DNA from: Desulfatibacillum alkenivorans DSM 16219
Lineage (GTDB): Bacteria > Desulfobacterota > Desulfobacteria > Desulfobacterales > Desulfatibacillaceae
NCBI RefSeq assembly: GCF_900142135.1
Contig: NZ_FQZU01000002.1
Location: 1 to 64,000, forward strand
Direction: 5' to 3'
DNA length: 64,000 bases
In this document: positions 62,301 through 64,000 of the stretch, piece by piece
Layout: every line of letters begins with the position of its first letter
Position numbering within the stretch: the first letter of the stretch is position 1
Program-made: the position numbers and the translations under genes
Notes under the pieces: model-generated
Seen by the model: only the letters and a program-made list of their open reading frames with translations
Database searches by the model: none
Told to the model about the DNA's origin: nothing

Positions 62301-62993
62301 CTATCCGGCTTGTTCCTTCTTTTCCTTCGCCGGAATTGTTTTATTGCGCAACCGCGCCTTGGTCCGGCGCCAATTGCTCCAGTGGGCGTCCTCATCAACT
62401 TCCGGATTCAGGATGCCCTCCATGACCGCATCCACTATGGGATCCACGGTCTCCATCAGGTTGGTGCTCTTGCCCGACATGAGCCAGTTCACCGTCACCT
62501 GGTCGATCGCCCCCATGATCAACGCCCGGACAATATAGGCGTCAACGTTAGGGCGAAATTCGCCGCTTTCTATTCCTTCGTTGATTATTTCCGTCAAAAA
62601 CCTGAACCAATTCCGAATCGCCTGGTATCCCGGGGTCTGCCTGAAATTGGCGTTGCCCTTCAAGTACAAAAGCACAATGGTGGCGTAGTCGGGGTTTTCG
62701 TGAAACAATTCCGTGTATATATACGCGTAGGCTCTCAATTTGTTGGCCGCGCCCTGGATCAACTTGAGATGGTATACGCCGATTCTCTGGCGCCGCTGGG
62801 TGAAATGTTCGGGTATATGAAACAGAAGATTTTCCTTATTGGAAAAATGCTCGTATATGGTGCCTTCCGAAACTTTGGCTTCCTGAGCTATTTCAGACAC
62901 GGTGGCTGCATGCACCCCCTTTTCGGCGAAAATCCGCCGAGCCGTGTCAATGATTCTTTCTTTGCGAAGTTCTGCCTTAGTGGGGCCGCTCAT
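62301..62993 (-). CDS. TetR/AcrR-family regulator (FadR-like context)
   Basis: The 230-residue product has an N-terminal TetR helix-turn-helix (about 6-55: RIIDTARRIFAEKGVHAATVSEIAQEAKVSEGTIYEHFSNKENL in pieces) and a helical ligand domain. The C-terminus is rich in Lys and Arg. The nearest genes are acyl-CoA ligase, Liv and acyl-CoA dehydrogenase on the same strand, so an acyl-CoA-sensing repressor of the cluster is likely. ATG 62993 has AAAGGA upstream. A perfect inverted repeat about 365 bases upstream may be its operator. Confidence 0.85.
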   Translation of the reverse strand: MSGPTKAELRKERIIDTARRIFAEKGVHAATVSEIAQEAKVSEGTIYEHFSNKENLLFHIPEHFTQRRQRIGVYHLKLIQGAANKLRAYAYIYTELFHENPDYATIVLLYLKGNANFRQTPGYQAIRNWFRFLTEIINEGIESGEFRPNVDAYIVRALIMGAIDQVTVNWLMSGKSTNLMETVDPIVDAVMEGILNPEVDEDAHWSNWRRTKARLRNKTIPAKEKKEQAG

Positions 62994-63969
62994 GGCATGG
63001 TCCTTTCTCCTGCGGGAATAGGATTGCAGCGAGGGGCCGGGGCGAGGTGGAGCTAACCCGCGCCCGGAACGTCTTTGCGTTGCTCCGGACGCGGGCCAAA
63101 AGCCCAACGCCGTAACTTGGTGAGCATGTTTTTATAGAGGTTCGCCGGTTGCGGCAAACCCGCCTGGGGGGGGGTCCTGGGGGGAACGAGGGTGCATCTC
63201 TGAAAACCTTGGCGGTCTGGCTTTCGGGCAATGCATCCAAGCATGCGGCCTGGTTAGGGCGCGGGCTGTTGTTACAAGACTTCACAGTAAACCGATCGTA
63301 AAAAGCTAATAATATCGGGTCCCGGACGGCGGACCCATGGTCGAAATGTTGTGACGCTTCATTTTCACCTTCAAAAATGAAGTCATTCAGTGTTGATCAT
63401 CGTTAGACGATTGCCCCGCTCCGTGTCAAGGGGAAAATTGCACCACCCGTAAAAAAATAGGCCCATAATTGAATGGGGTCTTTTGAAATATGCGACAAAA
63501 TGGGGCGGCTCTTGGCATAAAACGCCGCGCACCCTAAAATAATGCATATTTTCAAACGGTTATTCGGTTAAAAATACCGGCTCAATGGGGCAATGGCTGC
63601 CTATGCTTCAGGCCCTAAAATGGGCGGTCCGCCCGGAATTGGGCCTGTCCAGGCGTATTGTGCCTTTTGAAGGCATACATGGACTATGCGTTTTGGAGCA
63701 GGCCGGTGAGGGTTTTGAGGGGTAAAATTCGTCCAATTGCTGGAGCAGCGCCGCCCAAAAAATGGGGTTATGGGAGAAGGCGCCTTCCGCAAAAAACTTT
63801 TGCCGGGTCCGAAATCCACAAGCGTTTCCAGCGATGTGAAGCCCCAAGCCGGACTTCTTAACCCCCCCTGCGATCGCCTTATTAAAATGACAGGTTGGGT
63901 AGAGCCCCGTGAAACGCCACAACATAAAGTTATTATGTTCGGAATCGCTTTCCGGGAGGAGAAAGGAAC
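62994..63969. other. Gene-free right end of window
   Basis: About 975 bases contain no frame I can support. The minus-strand frames 63053-63244 and 63608-63925 and plus-strand frames are short, lack ribosome sites and match nothing known. It holds the TetR upstream region, a 9-bp-arm inverted repeat at 63357-63382, several ATGGGG-type short repeats and one arm of the ACCCAACCTA repeat at about 63891. Confidence 0.5.
63357..63382. promoter_or_regulatory. Inverted repeat upstream of the TetR gene, possible operator
   Basis: CTTCATTTT (63357-63365) and AAAATGAAG (63374-63382) are perfect 9-base arms separated by eight bases, followed by TCATTCAG, which makes a partly overlapping TGAA-TTCA pair. 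TetR regulators commonly bind such repeats in their own promoter region. The 364-base distance to the start codon is rather long. Confidence 0.4.
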
Positions 63970-64000
63970 AAAAAAAAGGGGGAAGCCGTGAAGGCTTCCC
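63970..64000 (-). terminator. Intrinsic terminator of a gene beyond the right edge
   Basis: On the minus strand GGGAAGCC pairs perfectly with GGCTTCCC around TTCAC and then runs into CC and eight T residues. This marks the end of a minus-strand gene whose coding sequence lies to the right of the window. Confidence 0.8.

Noticed and set aside
63608-63925. 105-codon minus-strand frame near the right edge
   Set aside because: Short, without ribosome site, Pro/Ser/Cys-rich and unrecognised; it overlaps several other equally weak frames.
1-64000. CRISPR array, insertion sequence or prophage
   Set aside because: No regularly spaced direct repeats, no transposase or integrase motifs and no phage structural genes were seen on either strand.

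Overview
This 64 kb window is chromosomal, gene-dense and moderately GC-rich. The gene content points to a strictly anaerobic, fatty-acid-oxidising, sulfate-reducer-like member of the Desulfobacterota (Desulfatibacillum/Desulfobacteraceae type). This assignment is inferred from content, not from a marker gene. The supporting genes are a membrane Fe-S oxidoreductase of the ETF:quinone type, two acyl-CoA ligases, an acyl-CoA dehydrogenase, a 2-hydroxyacyl-CoA dehydratase/benzoyl-CoA reductase-type operon, and a methylenetetrahydrofolate reductase/HdrA/MvhD operon with two selenocysteine codons. I saw no phage, insertion sequence, CRISPR array or rRNA.

Layout. 1-6.3 kb: a membrane Fe-S oxidoreductase cut by the left edge, a DUF2889 protein, a DUF401 membrane protein, a crotonase-fold protein and an MFS transporter. 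6.3-11.3 kb: a tightly coupled minus-strand operon encoding a CdhC/ACS-like domain protein, a CooC-like ATPase, two 2-hydroxyacyl-CoA dehydratase-family subunits and their ATP-dependent activator. 11.5-17.2 kb: housekeeping genes (YkgJ, polyprenyl diphosphate synthase, RimO, J-domain protein, HPRT). 17.2-20.2 kb: a 996-residue protein with a zinc ribbon, a very acidic repetitive region, one membrane segment and a DUF3426-like domain. It is followed by an elongator tRNA-Met gene and its terminator. 20.4-33.3 kb: small membrane proteins, Ddl, two more YkgJ proteins around a signal-peptide-bearing YidD, a lipoprotein, a site-2-type protease, MetK, PanC, a GT39-like membrane protein, an SGNH hydrolase and a nitroreductase.

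33.7-34.4 kb: two GEMM-I (cyclic-dinucleotide) riboswitch aptamers in tandem precede a small secreted protein. 35.8-43.8 kb: a receiver-only response regulator, then the operon metF-like, hdrA, mvhD, metV, metF. Both hdrA and mvhD carry an in-frame TGA exactly where the family has a cluster cysteine, and each TGA is followed by a bacterial SECIS-like hairpin. A conventional gene finder would truncate both genes. 44.8-50.5 kb: a PATAN/HDOD signalling protein, a stand-alone AICAR formyltransferase and a hybrid histidine kinase. 50.7-53 kb: an XRE-cupin regulator with an acyl-CoA ligase. 53.3-63 kb: a minus-strand cluster of a TetR regulator, acyl-CoA ligase, a complete LivKHMGF ABC importer and an acyl-CoA dehydrogenase, which reads as an uptake-activation-oxidation module for an organic acid. 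The last 1 kb has no gene I can support and ends in a terminator for a gene beyond the right edge.

How the parts fit together. Acyl chains would be imported, activated and dehydrogenated, with electrons passing through the membrane Fe-S oxidoreductase to the quinone pool. Acetyl-CoA would be oxidised through the reverse Wood-Ljungdahl route, where MetF/MetV with HdrA-MvhD would handle the methylene-/methyl-H4folate electrons. These links are inference from gene content and neighbourhood.
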